Source of the DNA: Chlamydomonas sphaeroides
Lineage: Eukaryota > Chlorophyta > Chlorophyceae > Chlamydomonadales > Chlamydomonadaceae
Assembly (NCBI GenBank): GCA_001662425.1
Contig: BDDC01000044.1
Coordinates: 81,902-145,901 of the forward strand
Reading direction: 5' to 3'
DNA: 64,000 nt
Part shown: piece by piece, positions 12,119-23,632 of the stretch
How positions within the stretch are numbered: position 1 is the first letter of the stretch
How the letters are laid out: each line of letters opens with the position of its first letter
Made by a program: the position numbers and the translations under genes
The notes under the pieces: model-generated
Told to the model about the DNA's origin: nothing
The model's input: only the letters and a program-made list of their open reading frames with translations
Databases searched by the model: none

Positions 12119-13522
12119 TTATCGCTGTGTAGCGGCCCCTAGCGCCGGCTCAAACACCTGCCCTTGCGCCTGGCCCTGCTGCAGGGCCGGCCCCGGCCCC
12201 GCGCCTCGCCTGCGCGACTCCCTGCCTAGCTGATCAATGCTGCACACCGCGACGTTTCCGCTCAGTACCACTACAGTAGACCCCTCGTCCGGCCCGCCGT
12301 CCAGCTCCCCTAGCGCGCACGGCCCGGCCGCCGCCGCGGCTTGCGGCTGCAGCGAGTGCCCCTCGTGCCCAAGCGACCCACGGGACGTCACGTACACGCC
12401 AGCTGCGGCGCTCCCCTCGCCCGCGCCGTCAGCCCTCAGATGCAGCCACACGGGTAGAGCCTGCGGGCTAGCGTCAGCGCTGTCGAGGTGGTGCCGCTCG
12501 TGGGTCCAACCGTTGCCGCCGACGCCGCCGTTGCCGTTGGAGCCGTGGGCGGCTGCGCACTCGGCCAGCTCGGCGGCGGCGTGTTGCGGCAGCGCCGTGC
12601 CGCTGCCGAGCTCGAGGTCGGCGTGCGTGAGGGCGGGCAGCAGGTGAAGAGGCGCCTCGTGGGCGAGGCGCTGCTGGCCGTTGCCGGCGGCGGCGTGGGA
12701 GGCCGCCGCGGCCTCAGCGGCCGGCTGGGACGCCAGCGGCCGGCCTACTGTGCCGTTGCCGTTGCCGCCGCCAGGCGCTTGGCGGGCGGGCGTGCCGAGC
12801 GCTGTCAGGCCACTATGACTGACGTGGCTCGCCGCGCCGTCGCTGGTGGGAGTGGCAGGCCGCACCGGGTACCGAGCTCGCCCCACTTCGTGGCTTGCTC
12901 GCCGGCGGCCCGAACCCGGCCCTGCCCCGGCGGCCGCCGCGGCCTTGACAGCCGCTGCCCCTGTCCCTGCCACTGCTGCTGCCGCTGCCGCTGCGCCAGT
13001 GGCCCCGCACCAGCTCCTCCGCCGTGCCTTGGCGGCCTCTGACGCGGCTGATCCGGTCGCGCCCGCCGTCGACGCCGCTGACCGTGCCGCGGCCTGTGCC
13101 CGCGTCGCAGCGACCCGTGCTCTCCCGCATTGCAAGGCCTTCTGATGCTGCGCCTGCAGCTGCAGCCAGGTCGGCACCCGCCCAGACGTGGACGCGCCCG
13201 GTTGCTGCGACCGGTCGTGCCCGGGTCCCCCGCCGGCGCCCTCCTCCTGGCCGCCATGCTCGCTGCTCGCCTGGCCGCTGTCCCCGGGGTTGCGACTCAA
13301 GGACCCAGCCGCCTGGGGGTGCACAGCTGCAGCCGCGGCATGCGGCAGCGAGGGCCGGGGGCCCTCAGGCGCCACGAGCACGGACGGCGGCGCTGCGGCC
13401 GCGGCCGCGGAGGACGCGGACGCCGCCGCCTCAACGGCGTGCTGTGGCACCCGAATGGCCACGAGCGCCGGTGCCGCGGACGGCTGCGCCACCTCCTGCC
13501 GCCCCGGCTGCCGCTGGATCCA

Positions 13523-13553
<31 letters not shown>

Positions 13554-15202
13554 TGCTGCTGCGCGCCGGCGCCCTGGCCCATCGCCGCCTCCGCCCACCG
13601 CTGCTGCGCCAGCTGCGCCATGTGCCGCCGCCGCCACTCCATCCACGCCAGGAAGTCGGGCCAGGTATCGCCAAGCGCCGTGCGCGCGCCGCCGTCGAGC
13701 CCGCTGGGCAGCAGCTGCGCCAGCGGCACCTGCCCCGCGCGCTGCCGGTCTGACAGGTACATGAGTGCGCTGAGGCAGCCGCGCCGGTTCAGCAGCAGCT
13801 GCGCCACGCCCGGCGGCCGGATCTGGGAGAACTCCGCCTCCCAGTCCGGGCTGGCGGCGAGGCAGCGCCGCAGCACCGACGCGCGCTCGTGCAGGCTGCG
13901 CGGCGTTAGCAGCAGCAGCCGCGGCGCGTGGCAGACCATGGCGTAGGCAAAGCCCTCGCGCTTGCGCAGCAGCGCCTGCAGGCCGCCGAACGCGTGCCGC
14001 ACCCGGTCCAGGTCGCAGCGCAGCAGGTGCGGGTGCTTAACGATGAGCGTCACCACGTGGCGCTTCTCCTTGTTGAGGATGGACATGAGGCCTTTGACCT
14101 TTGTGTTCATCACTCGCATCGGAATGCACGCGATTTCGGGGTGCACGCGCAGCATAGCCGCGATCGTGCAGCGCGGCCGCCGCAGCACGAAGCCCAGCGA
14201 CACCATGCGCGCCTTGATGGACGCGGGCGTATCTGTCAGGTACTCCGGGCCGCGAGCGAGCACGTGTAGCACGTCTAGCGGGCTGCACTGCAGCAGCGAG
14301 GCATAGGCGTGGACGCGGCGCGTGACCATGCCCGTGCTGCGGCACAGGATGGATGGCACGGTCATGGCCGCGCGCACGACAGCGCCGGCCGGTACGCGCA
14401 GCTCGGCGGCCAGCTCCAGCACTTTCGCCTTGAGCTCCGTCATGGGCATTAGCAGTAGGCAGGCGGGCTGCCTACGCATCATGAACGCAGCGCGCTGCAT
14501 GCTGATGCCCAGCGTGCTTGACACCTCCGCCAGGCGGGCGGCCACCTGCTCCGGCTCTAGCTGCCGCGCGGCGGGAGGCCACGTACGTAGCATCGTCTCC
14601 ACGTGCGGGATAGGCAACCGGAGCATGATGGACAGTGCCGCCAGCTTCGCCGGCGTGACCGTGCCTGTTCCCGGAGACGCGGTAGAACACGCTGTGAGTC
14701 GGGTACGCTAGGGACCATGGTCCAAGCAGCCCTAGGACTATGTGAGACACCTATGATAGACACCCAGGCCTGCACCAGGCCTGTTTCAGCAAATCGGCAA
14801 CTAAACATGCCATCGTGCTATCAGAAACACCATTAAGCAGCCCGACTTGGACAATCCTTCCACACCTGCATTAGGTCTCGACGCGGGCGACTGCACGCCA
14901 GGTCGACCTGCTAGGCGAGCGGGGTCTGCTTGCCCCGGCGCTTCGCGCTGCACGCCATCTGTGCGCGATGGTGGCGCTACCAGAGCATTAAGTGTTGCGG
15001 TACATGTCCTGCGGGAGCGCCCTGCAGCAGGCGAGGCGTGCACACGTCGGTGCCGAGGGCGGAGGCCGCCAAAGAGCCAGCCGAGCCGGATCCTCCAAGC
15101 CAAACTTTTGATGCTAGTCGTGTAGAGTCCACGGGGCCGCTTACCCGGAGGTTTGGCGCACCAAGCGCGAAAGGGCAGCGACTCCCTGCCCAGCGCAAAC
15201 AT
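12119..15202 (-). CDS. mTERF-like organellar nucleic-acid-binding protein with long low-complexity C-terminus
   Basis: mTERF proteins are helical-repeat proteins that act in chloroplast or mitochondrial gene expression. Proposed exons are 15145-15202 (19 codons plus one base) and 12119-14691, which join in frame for 876 residues. The first exon's ATG, its GTAAGC donor and a good CACAG acceptor support this start. Translation from the internal ATG at 14626 is the alternative. Residues about 30-330 consist of repeats with the mTERF leucine/proline pattern, for example LGISMQRAAFMMRRQPACLL, VVTLIVKHPHLL and AMVCHAPRLLLL. After about residue 345 the protein is Gln-, Ala-, Gly- and Ser-rich, with a run of 13 glutamines around 13513-13560 and no recognisable domain. 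Such tails are common in volvocine proteins. The real 3' end could be a splice variant inside this open frame. The substrate is unknown. The N-terminus is basic and hydroxylated, fitting an organelle presequence. Confidence 0.6.
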
Positions 15203-16219
15203 GGCCGCCTAGCCGATCCACGGGCACAGCTGCGGACCCATCATATCATAATGATATCTTCATTCGTGCAAACAGAGATAGCTGGGTCGGTGCTTGTCAG
15301 AATGCCGGACGCTCAGCTCTCGTTTGCAGGCAGGTCAGCGTGTGCTATGCGTGTGATATTCGTTAGCCTCAACAGCTGCCGGCTTGCGCTTCGCCCTGGA
15401 GATCCAGTGCCCGCCCATGCGCCACGAACCCCGCCTCTCCAGCCCCGTGAGCCCGGCAGGGCCCCGGTCGCGTTGATGGTCCCTTGCTGGCCTTCAAATG
15501 GTGGCATACGAGCGTCCTGATCTCTGCTTATGGCTTGATGCCGCACGCTTCTTCCCTGGTCATGCAGGAGGTCCAGCTGTCCAAATTCTGACCTGACGTG
15601 CGCGATGTGCTCGTCTCTGCTGCTCATGAGCAGCAGGCGCTACGCTACGTGCAGTCGCGGGGAAGCTTGCTAGCGTCCTTAGATGGAACGTACGCGAAGA
15701 CGACCTCTACGGGCACACGAAGCCCGGCATCAACCTACACGCCAGAGGCGTGCTCGTACGGCCAAGCGCTGCATTCTGAACGGCACCTCCTCGGTAGCAC
15801 TGACTGAAAGGCAGCCACCAGGACCCTGCTGTTGCCCACAGCTCTCCTGCAAGCCCCCGCCAACCGCCCAACGCGGCGGCCTACCCCGGACGTGGTGCTG
15901 CTGAGGAAGTTGCCAAGCCACGCCGTAGCACACCTAACCCGCTGCCCGTGCTCACCACCGCCCCATGCAACGCCCCTGTCCGTACTCCAGGACCGTGTCC
16001 ATCGCGCCCCAAGCTTGCCGCCGCTGCAGCACCGCACCCCGCCAGAGTGCCAACCAGCCCTATCCCCCTGACCCCGTCCCCAGGCGCCCCACGCCGCCTC
16101 TCACCCCGGCTCTTGCTCCGCGCACGCGCGAAAGAATGCCTCCCGCAACACCCAGCCGCTCCCTCCCACTTCCGTCACCCACGCGCCATCCCACCCGCTG
16201 CCGGCAGCCGTGCGCCGCC
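15203..16219. other. Intergenic: mTERF upstream region and SEC31 3' flank
   Basis: No supported gene. The left part is the likely promoter of the mTERF-like gene and includes a short AT-rich palindrome. The right part (about 15800-16219) is C-rich, non-coding-looking DNA that follows the SEC31 stop codon on the minus strand. Open frames here are mutually overlapping shadows. Confidence 0.5.
15243..15257. promoter_or_regulatory. AT-rich inverted repeat just upstream of the mTERF-like start
   Basis: Seven-base arms (atatcat / atgatat) are separated by one base, about 40 bases upstream of the proposed ATG at 15202. It stands out as one of the few AT-rich spots in GC-rich DNA. A promoter role is inferred from position only. 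Confidence 0.3.
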
Positions 16220-19200
16220 CTATTGCGCGCCCATGCGCAGCTTGATCATGCGCTTGACGGCACCGAGCCAGTAGCCGCACTCGTCCCAGTCCGTGGTCGT
16301 CATCTGCACCTGGATGTGGTTGGCGCTGTGCCAGTCGCCCGCGTCGATGGCGGCCGCCAGCTGCTGCAGCTTGGGCACCACGCTGGCGCTGACCTCGCCC
16401 GCGTTGAGGCGCCACAGCAGCTGGCCCATCTTCTTGGCGTTGTCATCCATCTCGCGCTTCTTGGCTGTGGGCGGAAACGAGATACGCAGCGTCAACGCAG
16501 GCTGCGTCATACGGTATTCATCCTGTTGAATGAGACGAGCCCGGCCGCAGCTGAATCACGCGCGCTTGGACCAGCCGTCGAACCCCGGCCGCAGCGCAGC
16601 GTTACGCGGCCGCACTATTGGTACAGCACCCACCTGGGTTGTTGGCCAGCGGCATGCACGCATTGTACAGGTTGGTGAGCGACGCCACCACGGACCGCAG
16701 CTCGGGCGCCACGGCGCTCGTGTCCGCGGTGGTGATGGTGATGTTCGCGGGAGGGCCCGGCGGCGGCGCGGGCGCCGCGGGCCGGCTCGAGGTGGGCGCG
16801 GGCGCCATGCCTTGCGGCGCCATGCCCGGCACAGCCGGCGGCGGAGGCGGCGCGCCGCCCATGCTGCCGCTGCCGCCGCCCGCCGCGATCGGCGCGACGC
16901 CGGCGGCGGAGGGCATGAAGAAGTTGGGCTGCGGCGCCGCGGCCGCGGCGTGCGAGGCCGTGGGTGCGGGCGCAGGCATGGATTGAGGGGTGAAGTGCGT
17001 CGGCGCGGTCGAGGGCGCGTATGCGGAGCTGGGCGCCATGGCAGGTGGACCCGGTGGCGGCGCCACGGGCGCGGCCGGAGCAGGCGGCGGCACCACCGGC
17101 GCGGCCACGGTAGTGGGCGTGAAGGGCGCCGGCGCAGGGGCAACGGGCTGCGCCGGTCGCGGCGCGGCGTAGGCGTTCTGCGCTGGCGCGCCGTAGGCCG
17201 AGCTCTGCGCAGGCGCGGCCGGCGTGTACGCCGTCTGCTGCGGCTGCTGCTGCTGTTGCTGCTGCCCGTACTGTCCGTACTGGTTGGCGTACGGGTTGGC
17301 GGACTGCGCCGGCTGAGCCTGGGCGTACGGGTTGGCGGCCTGCTGGGTGCCGTACTGCGGTGCGGCGGGCGCCGCTGGCGTGGTAGGAACAGTGTTGTAC
17401 TGCGGCGCCGCTGGCGCGGCCGGCGTGTACGACGACTGACCGTACCCGCCCGCCGCGTTGTACGGCTGCTGGGTCTTGTTGTTGTACGCCGGCTGCGCCG
17501 CGCCGTACGCGGCCTGCTGGGGCTGCTGCTGCTGCGGCGCCTGCTGCTGCCCATACTGTCCATACTGGTTGGCGGTGGCCTGGGCGCCGTAACCGGCCTG
17601 GGCGCCGTAGGCTCCGTACGCGCCAGCAGAGGTAGCAGCGCTGGCCGCGGCCGCCTGAGAGCGAACATGCAACGGCAGGACGGCAGCAGTCTAAACTTAG
17701 CGACTTCCACTACTCATTGTAAGCGCACCCAGCACAGGCTGCCGTTAAAGACGAGGTCGCAGCCAGCCAGTCCAGGGCGTAATTGGTCTGCTGGGTGCGG
17801 CTCCCATGCCCAAGGTTATGGCCCCTCATCCGCCCACCTTGGGCTCCGCGGAGGGCACCAGCTCCTCGCGCACGAAGGGAAAGGGCGGCGGGTGCACGCC
17901 GGGCGGCAGCTCCGCAACACCGCTGCGGTAGATGCGGTCCTTGAGCACCGCCACCGTGGTCGAGGCCTGGGGTTGATGAGGAGGGCGATGGGCAAAAAAG
18001 GAGCGGTTGAGGGAAATGGCCACCTGAAGAAGCTGCTTGTAACGCTGCCTTAAGAGTACTTCATGAGTATCTGCGGTGCCCCTCATACCTTCTTTCCTGC
18101 CGCATCACTACCCTTGCCTTCCGACCAAGTTCCCTCCTTTCTAGTCTAGTCCTGCCTCTCCGCAGCGCGTGCTCCATTCCCATCCCTGCACCGCCCACTC
18201 CACCTCCCAAGACCGGCAGCACCCACCTCTCCGGGCACGTGCTCCAGGTAGTCGAGCGCCGTGGCCATGCGGCCGTTGGAGGCCAGCAGCGACGCGTAGG
18301 CCGTCACCAGCTCGCTCAGCGACTGGGAGGCCTTGTTGACGCCGTCGGGCGAGGACGAGGTGGACGACACGCCCGGGGCCATGCCCATCACCACCGCCTT
18401 CTCAATCACGTTCTGGGCATGGGGTGGAGGGGCGGACACGATGGTGGCATGTGTTGGGAGGATTCGTGCATGGCGAGCGGGCACATGACCAAAGGGAGCT
18501 GCGTTTGTGCACCACAGCCATCATGTGCAATACTCATGGCGAGTAGCTACCATGCGGCAAGTGCAGCCGCATGGTAGCTACTCAACGCTTCGTGTGTGTT
18601 CTGTGTCCTCGGCCAGTTAGCCCACCCCTCGCATGCTAGCTGGGCCCACCTGCAGCACCTCCACGCCCGCCGAGCCGGTGCAGTTGCGGGCCCAGTACGA
18701 CACGGCCTGGTCCGTGTGGCCGCCGCACACCCAGCACAGCGACGCCTCGTGGTGCATGCCGGCCTGCGGGTGCGGAGGGGGGCAATGGTGACGTGCTATG
18801 GTACTGCGCGATGGAAGACTAGGAGTGCCACAGGCAGAAAAACACGGCTTGGCGGCGATGCATGGGGGCGGACGCCAGACAGACGCTCTCCGTCGGTTGG
18901 TGCGTGGAATGCCCGCATGTGGCATGTCCATTCACAGCTTCCCCAATCCCATTCCCATGCAAAGCCCTTGCAGTCGCCGCCCACCTGCGCCAGGCGGCTG
19001 GCCAGCGTGTCCGCCAGCCCCCGGAACTTGTCCCGGTCTGTGTAGGTGACCAGCATGGCCAGCGTCTCGCGCCACTGCGCCACGGGCCGCGTGCGGATGA
19101 GCGCGCTATAGTCGCCCTCCAGGTTGGCCCGGATGATAGCCTGGCGAGGGGTAGCGGCAGGGACCGAGCGGTACATCAGTCCGATGGTTGCTGTGCAGCG

Positions 19201-22200
19201 GCGGGCCTGCAGCACGCCGCGCATGCCCCCCCCCAACGCCGTGGCGCTCGCTCGCCGCCGCAGAGCCCTTCGCACCTGGTAGGGGTGCGGGCACTTCTGC
19301 ATGAACTTGTGCATGGTCCGCTGGTACAGCTCCCGCCCCGCCGTGTTGGCGATGAGCAGCGCGTCCGCATAGCGGTGCGCCGCCAGGCAGTGGTCCACCG
19401 CGGTGGCGTAGCAGCCCACGGTCAGCGCCTTGACGATCTCCGCCTCCATCTCGCCGCCGGGCACGTGGCCGGGCGCGTGTGCGTGCGCGTCGGAGCCCGC
19501 CTTGCCTGCGCCGCCACAGCCACAGGGGCACGGTACTCTCGCTGCTCCTTGCACCCACTCACCGCTTTGCTTGCTTGCGGTTTGTGTTCGCGCAATCAGC
19601 TGCGATCCCAAGCCCAGTCCGCCCGCTGCTCGCAGCTCACCCGCCTCCTTCGCCATGGCATCCATGGCGCCCGCGTTGAGCGGCTGCACGGCGCCCAGGT
19701 CCGGCTCCTCCACGGGCGGCACGGCGGGCGCGCCCCCCAGCAGCACGTCGCTGTCCTCAAGCTTATCAAAGAAGTCGGGGTCATCCTGGCCCAGCAGTGG
19801 GTGCGGGCTGGCCGCCGCAATCGCGCCACCAGACGAGCCGGGCACCTCCAGCCGCGGAACGCCTGCGAGCGGAGGATAGGTGGGAGAGAGGCGGTGTTAG
19901 CGGCGCTGTGGGTCGGATAGGCTGGGGTCCTGGGGCAGCTGCCACGTGCCTCACCGTCCGCGTTCTGCAGGTTCAAGCCCTCGATGCCTGCCGCCAGAGG
20001 GTCCACGCCGTTCTCCGCCGGCAGGCCCGCAGTGCTGCCCTCGCGCGCGGGCAGGTCCTTGAAGCCCAGCGTCTGCAGCAGCACGCGCCGCGCGTCGTCG
20101 CCCTCGAAGAGCACCGACAGGAAGGCCCAAGTCTCCGCCTCCAGCTTCGACTCGCCGTCCTCGGCGGGCACCCCGTCCGGCGAGCCCGCCAGCGCGGCGC
20201 GCTTGTTGGCGCAGTAATCGCGCAGCGTCTGCAGGTTCCCGCCCTGGATGGCGGCCTCAAAGCCTTCCGACCGGGTGACCAGCTCCGTCTCCGTCACCAC
20301 CTGGCGGGGGCGAGGTGGAGGGGCGAGGGCTGGTGGGCGTGCTGGCTAATGCCGAAACCGGGCTGCAGTGGGGGATGTGGGCACGAAAACGATCCAGAAA
20401 GGGCCTACCCGAAAGAGCGCCTTTGCGCCGCCCAAGCGCTGTGCACTGTCACCTGCCACAGCCGCGCACCTGCTTGACACCTAGGACGGCGTGCTCCTGC
20501 GTCCTGATGGCGCCCGTGGTGGGATCCGTGTGCTGCGTGCGGTTGTGGTGGAACGACACCAGCCGCCCGCCGAAGCCGAACGTGGCGCCCGCAGGGCGTT
20601 TGAGCCAGCCAGGCGCCTTGGTCAGCGGCGTGGCGTCGCCCACGACCGAGTGCGTGACCGTGAAGTCGGCGTTCACGGTCTCCGTGACCTTGGAGCCGGT
20701 GCAAGTGTGCAGGTTGCACACACCCAGCTTGCCGTCGAAGGAGGAGGTTGCGAAGATGCCCGGGGTGGTGGGGCTCCACTGCGGGACCGGGCACGACGGA
20801 ACACCGCGTACTCAGCAGGCGGCCGGGCCATGGGAGCCGCGGCGTGGGCTGGTCGGCTGGACGCAGCCCTGGCCCCGCGCCACTCATCCAGCACCAGCGT
20901 TCGTGCAGCAGCCCTGCAATGCAGCAGCTGCAAAGCAGCAGCAGCCCTACAGCGGCCCACCTGCACGTCAAAGTTCCAGTTGGCGCCGCTGAGCTCGCAC
21001 ACAATGTCGCCCGAGTGCACGTCCCAGCAGATGGTGCGGTTGTCCTTGCCGCTGCTGAGCAGCAGCGACGAGTCGTGCGACGACCACGCCATGCCCAGCA
21101 CGCCCTGCACCACGAGTACCGCAGGTCGGCAGAAAGAGGTATCGGTTGGCAGGGTGCCAGCTAGCGCGCCAAGCGGACGTAGATACTGCTGCTGCGCTAC
21201 CCGTGCGACGCTACGGCATGCAACCGCTCTAGCTGCGGATCCCCCAGGAACGGCGCAAACGCCCAACACCGCGACCGATGCCGGCTGGGGAGGCTCTCAG
21301 CGCCTTGAAGGTGGGTCCTGCACTTGGACCGTGCCGTTCCCTTCACTCGGCTGCGCACCTTGTGGTGCCCCACAAACTCCTTAAGCGGCGACACGCTGTT
21401 GCGCAGGTCCCACATCTGCAGCGTCGGCGAGCGATCGTCGTCGGACGCCACAATGAGCTGCGTGGCAATGTCGGGGTTCCACTGGATGGCGCTGGCACGC
21501 CGCTGGCTGTGACGTTGATAGGGGAAGCAGCGGAGGGAGGGCAGGATGATGCAGGGGACACTGGCAGTTGCTCCTTGCTTCACATGCTGCATGTCGGGGT
21601 ATGCTGTGCAACTAGGCAGGGAGGCAATGCTGCGGCGCACCTGTTGGGGTCGCGGAAGCTGATGACGGGCTTCTGTCGCTTGAGGTCCCACACCACGGTG
21701 GTGCCGTTGGTGCTGCACGACGCGAGAATGTGCTGCACCTTCTTGTTCCACGCCAGGTACGTGATTTCGCCACCCACGGCTGAGCCGGGGGCGCCGGAAC
21801 CGCCCTGCAACCATGAACGGCAGCCCCATGAACGGCGCCGCAGGCACAGTCGCGTCAGCGTCCCGTCCGGATGCCGAAAGAACCCCTCCTCTCAGGTAGC
21901 AACCCAGCAGTGCCCCACAGCGGGCCCCAACGCTGGACCCCCGCCTTCCCCGGTTGTGCACCTTGAGCGCGGGGTACAGCGAGGGAGTGGACGGCTTCGC
22001 CAGGTCCCAAATGCACAGGTCGCTGTCCGCGGCACCCGACGCCAGCAGGTTTGGGCTGAACCCGTTGAACTCGAGCCCCTTCACGGCACCCGTGTGCTTC
22101 TGCATCTTAGCCAGCAGCGGCAGCTTGTGCTGCTCCTTGGCAGCGGGATCGACCAGAGCGAACGGGTCCCAAAGGCAGACCGAGCCGTCCGCGAGACCTC

Positions 22201-22656
22201 CCGCCAGAATTCCATACTGCGTAGGCACAGGGGTGAGCGTCAACAGTGTTTTCCGAGCTGCGTGGCCAGGGACACCGCAGCATACCTGCGGGAACGTCGG
22301 ATCGGCTAGGTGTTGCCCCCAAGCCAGCCTGTTGAACCGCTCGGGTGCTGCCACGCTGCCACATGGTGTGAGAGTCTCGGAGCGGTCCGCAAAGTCAAGC
22401 GGGAAAATCTGCGGGCGCGGGGCAGCTCGCTCGATCAGTGCGCGACCGCGCAGAAGCCCGTAGACAGGGCGCACAAGGCTGATCAGGATGCCAGAAAACC
22501 ATTGAGCAAGGTCCAGGGGCCGCTGCTAACCTCGAGGACCGACGACGTTGAGAAGCTGATGTCGATGGCTCCCGCGACTGTTCCCGCAGCTAGGAAAGGC
22601 GCGTGGGGACAGAACGCCGCCGTGGCCGACCTATCGATTTGCTTAATGTAGGGCAT
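16220..22656 (-). CDS. SEC31: COPII coat outer-layer protein SEC31
   Basis: With SEC13 it forms the outer cage of COPII vesicles at ER exit sites. Exons (minus strand): 22531-22656, 22286-22408, 21962-22216, 21641-21804, 21359-21506, 20961-21104, 20470-20778, 19955-20300, 19276-19862, 18985-19140, 18650-18763, 18227-18412, 17838-17966, 16634-17654 and 16220-16464. The sum is 3996 bases, 1331 residues. The N-terminus (MPYIKQIDRSA, AGTVAGAIDISF, ERFNRLAWG) and WD repeats such as SVCLWDP, DLCIWDLAKP, TTVVWDLKRQKP and IQWNPDIATQLIVASDDDRS are characteristic. A helical solenoid follows (AVDHCLAAHRYADALLIAN). Then comes a Pro/Gln/Tyr/Ala-rich stretch with NQYGQYGQQQ repeats. The C-terminal helical domain ends VKRMIKLRMGAQ. 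The 587-base exon contains a possible in-frame 57-base intron (19506-19562, donor GTGAGT). Start ATG 22656 matches the family N-terminus. Confidence 0.9.
18541..18583. repeat. Perfect 18-bp inverted repeat (hairpin) in a SEC31 intron
   Basis: The arm at 18541-18558 (gagtagctaccatgcggc) is exactly complementary to 18566-18583, with a 7-base loop. It lies in the intron between the SEC31 exons at 18227-18412 and 18650-18763. The transcript could form a stable stem-loop. I see no flanking target-site duplication or transposon motif. Confidence 0.85.
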
Positions 22657-23632
22657 GTCTGCTAGTGCCTCGCGGCAGCCCACTGCTGTTGCGTCTTGTC
22701 CGAGGCCTACTTGCGAGCTATCGCGCCCATTCTGTGATACAGCAGTGGCGCAGTAATGCAGGGCGTCTAGCTCGGGGTGCGTACGTTGGGCCCTGACGAA
22801 GTCCACACGTACGACGGACACGCACCCCCGGCAACGGCCTCCTGGCACCCCAGGCAACAGCCGGCCCAGCGAGCACGCCCCAAATATATTCGGACGGCAA
22901 ACATGCCCTTCCCTGAACATAACTGCCAGTGGCTCGGACACATGGGGGTTCTGGCAAGGTTGTCCTCCTGGCAAAACGGCAACTTAACACATGGACGACC
23001 GCGTTTCCTTGCCAGTTTGAGTGCAAGCTTGCAGGCAGGTCCCGTGCGTGGCTGCGAGGTGTTTGAGGCTGCCTCGCCTATCCTATCCCTCTGGCCCCGG
23101 CCTTCCCAGCTGCCAGGTCCCCTAGCACATGCGCACGACTAGTGAAGTTTCGCCGCCGCTTGCTTCTGCCGGGGCCACGGTCACATACCCCTCGTCAAAG
23201 ACGCTTCAACCCTTCCGCACATACTTTCACACATCACCCTGTCACCCTTATACGTACACGCGTGCCTCCGACACTACCTAGGCTATCCCGACTCGACCCA
23301 GGTAATCTAGTCAACAATGCCGACCAGCGCTCGCCCCGACGCCGCCGTGCTGCACACACACCGGCAGCGTCCCTCACCCCCTGCCTCGCAACACCGTGCC
23401 TCGCGCACTTCAAATAAAAAATCATTCATTGGACCACAAGACGGCCGAGTGCCTTGCGAGGCGCGAACCCCCGCTGCTGCCTTGACTGCCTTGCCCGGCG
23501 TTGCCCCGTCACCAAAACGTGGGGTATCTGCGTCAGGGCGCGGCGGGGCAGCAAGCCAATGACACCTGGCGTGCGGACGACCAGGCACAGCCCCGGCAGC
23601 GCAGATGCACGAGGTCTGCATGTGCCGGCCTG
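22657..23632. other. Intergenic: SEC31 upstream region and HPP-gene 3' flank
   Basis: No supported gene. The first few hundred bases precede the SEC31 start and should contain its promoter. The rest is the 3' flank of the HPP-family gene, with an A-rich spot (aataaaaaa) near 23412. No TATA box or poly(A) signal can be assigned with confidence. Confidence 0.5.

Noticed and set aside
16530..18053. 507-codon + strand open frame, Arg/Gly/Val-rich
   Set aside because: It is the antisense shadow of the SEC31 Pro/Gln-rich exons; the minus strand gives recognisable SEC31 sequence and spliced continuity.
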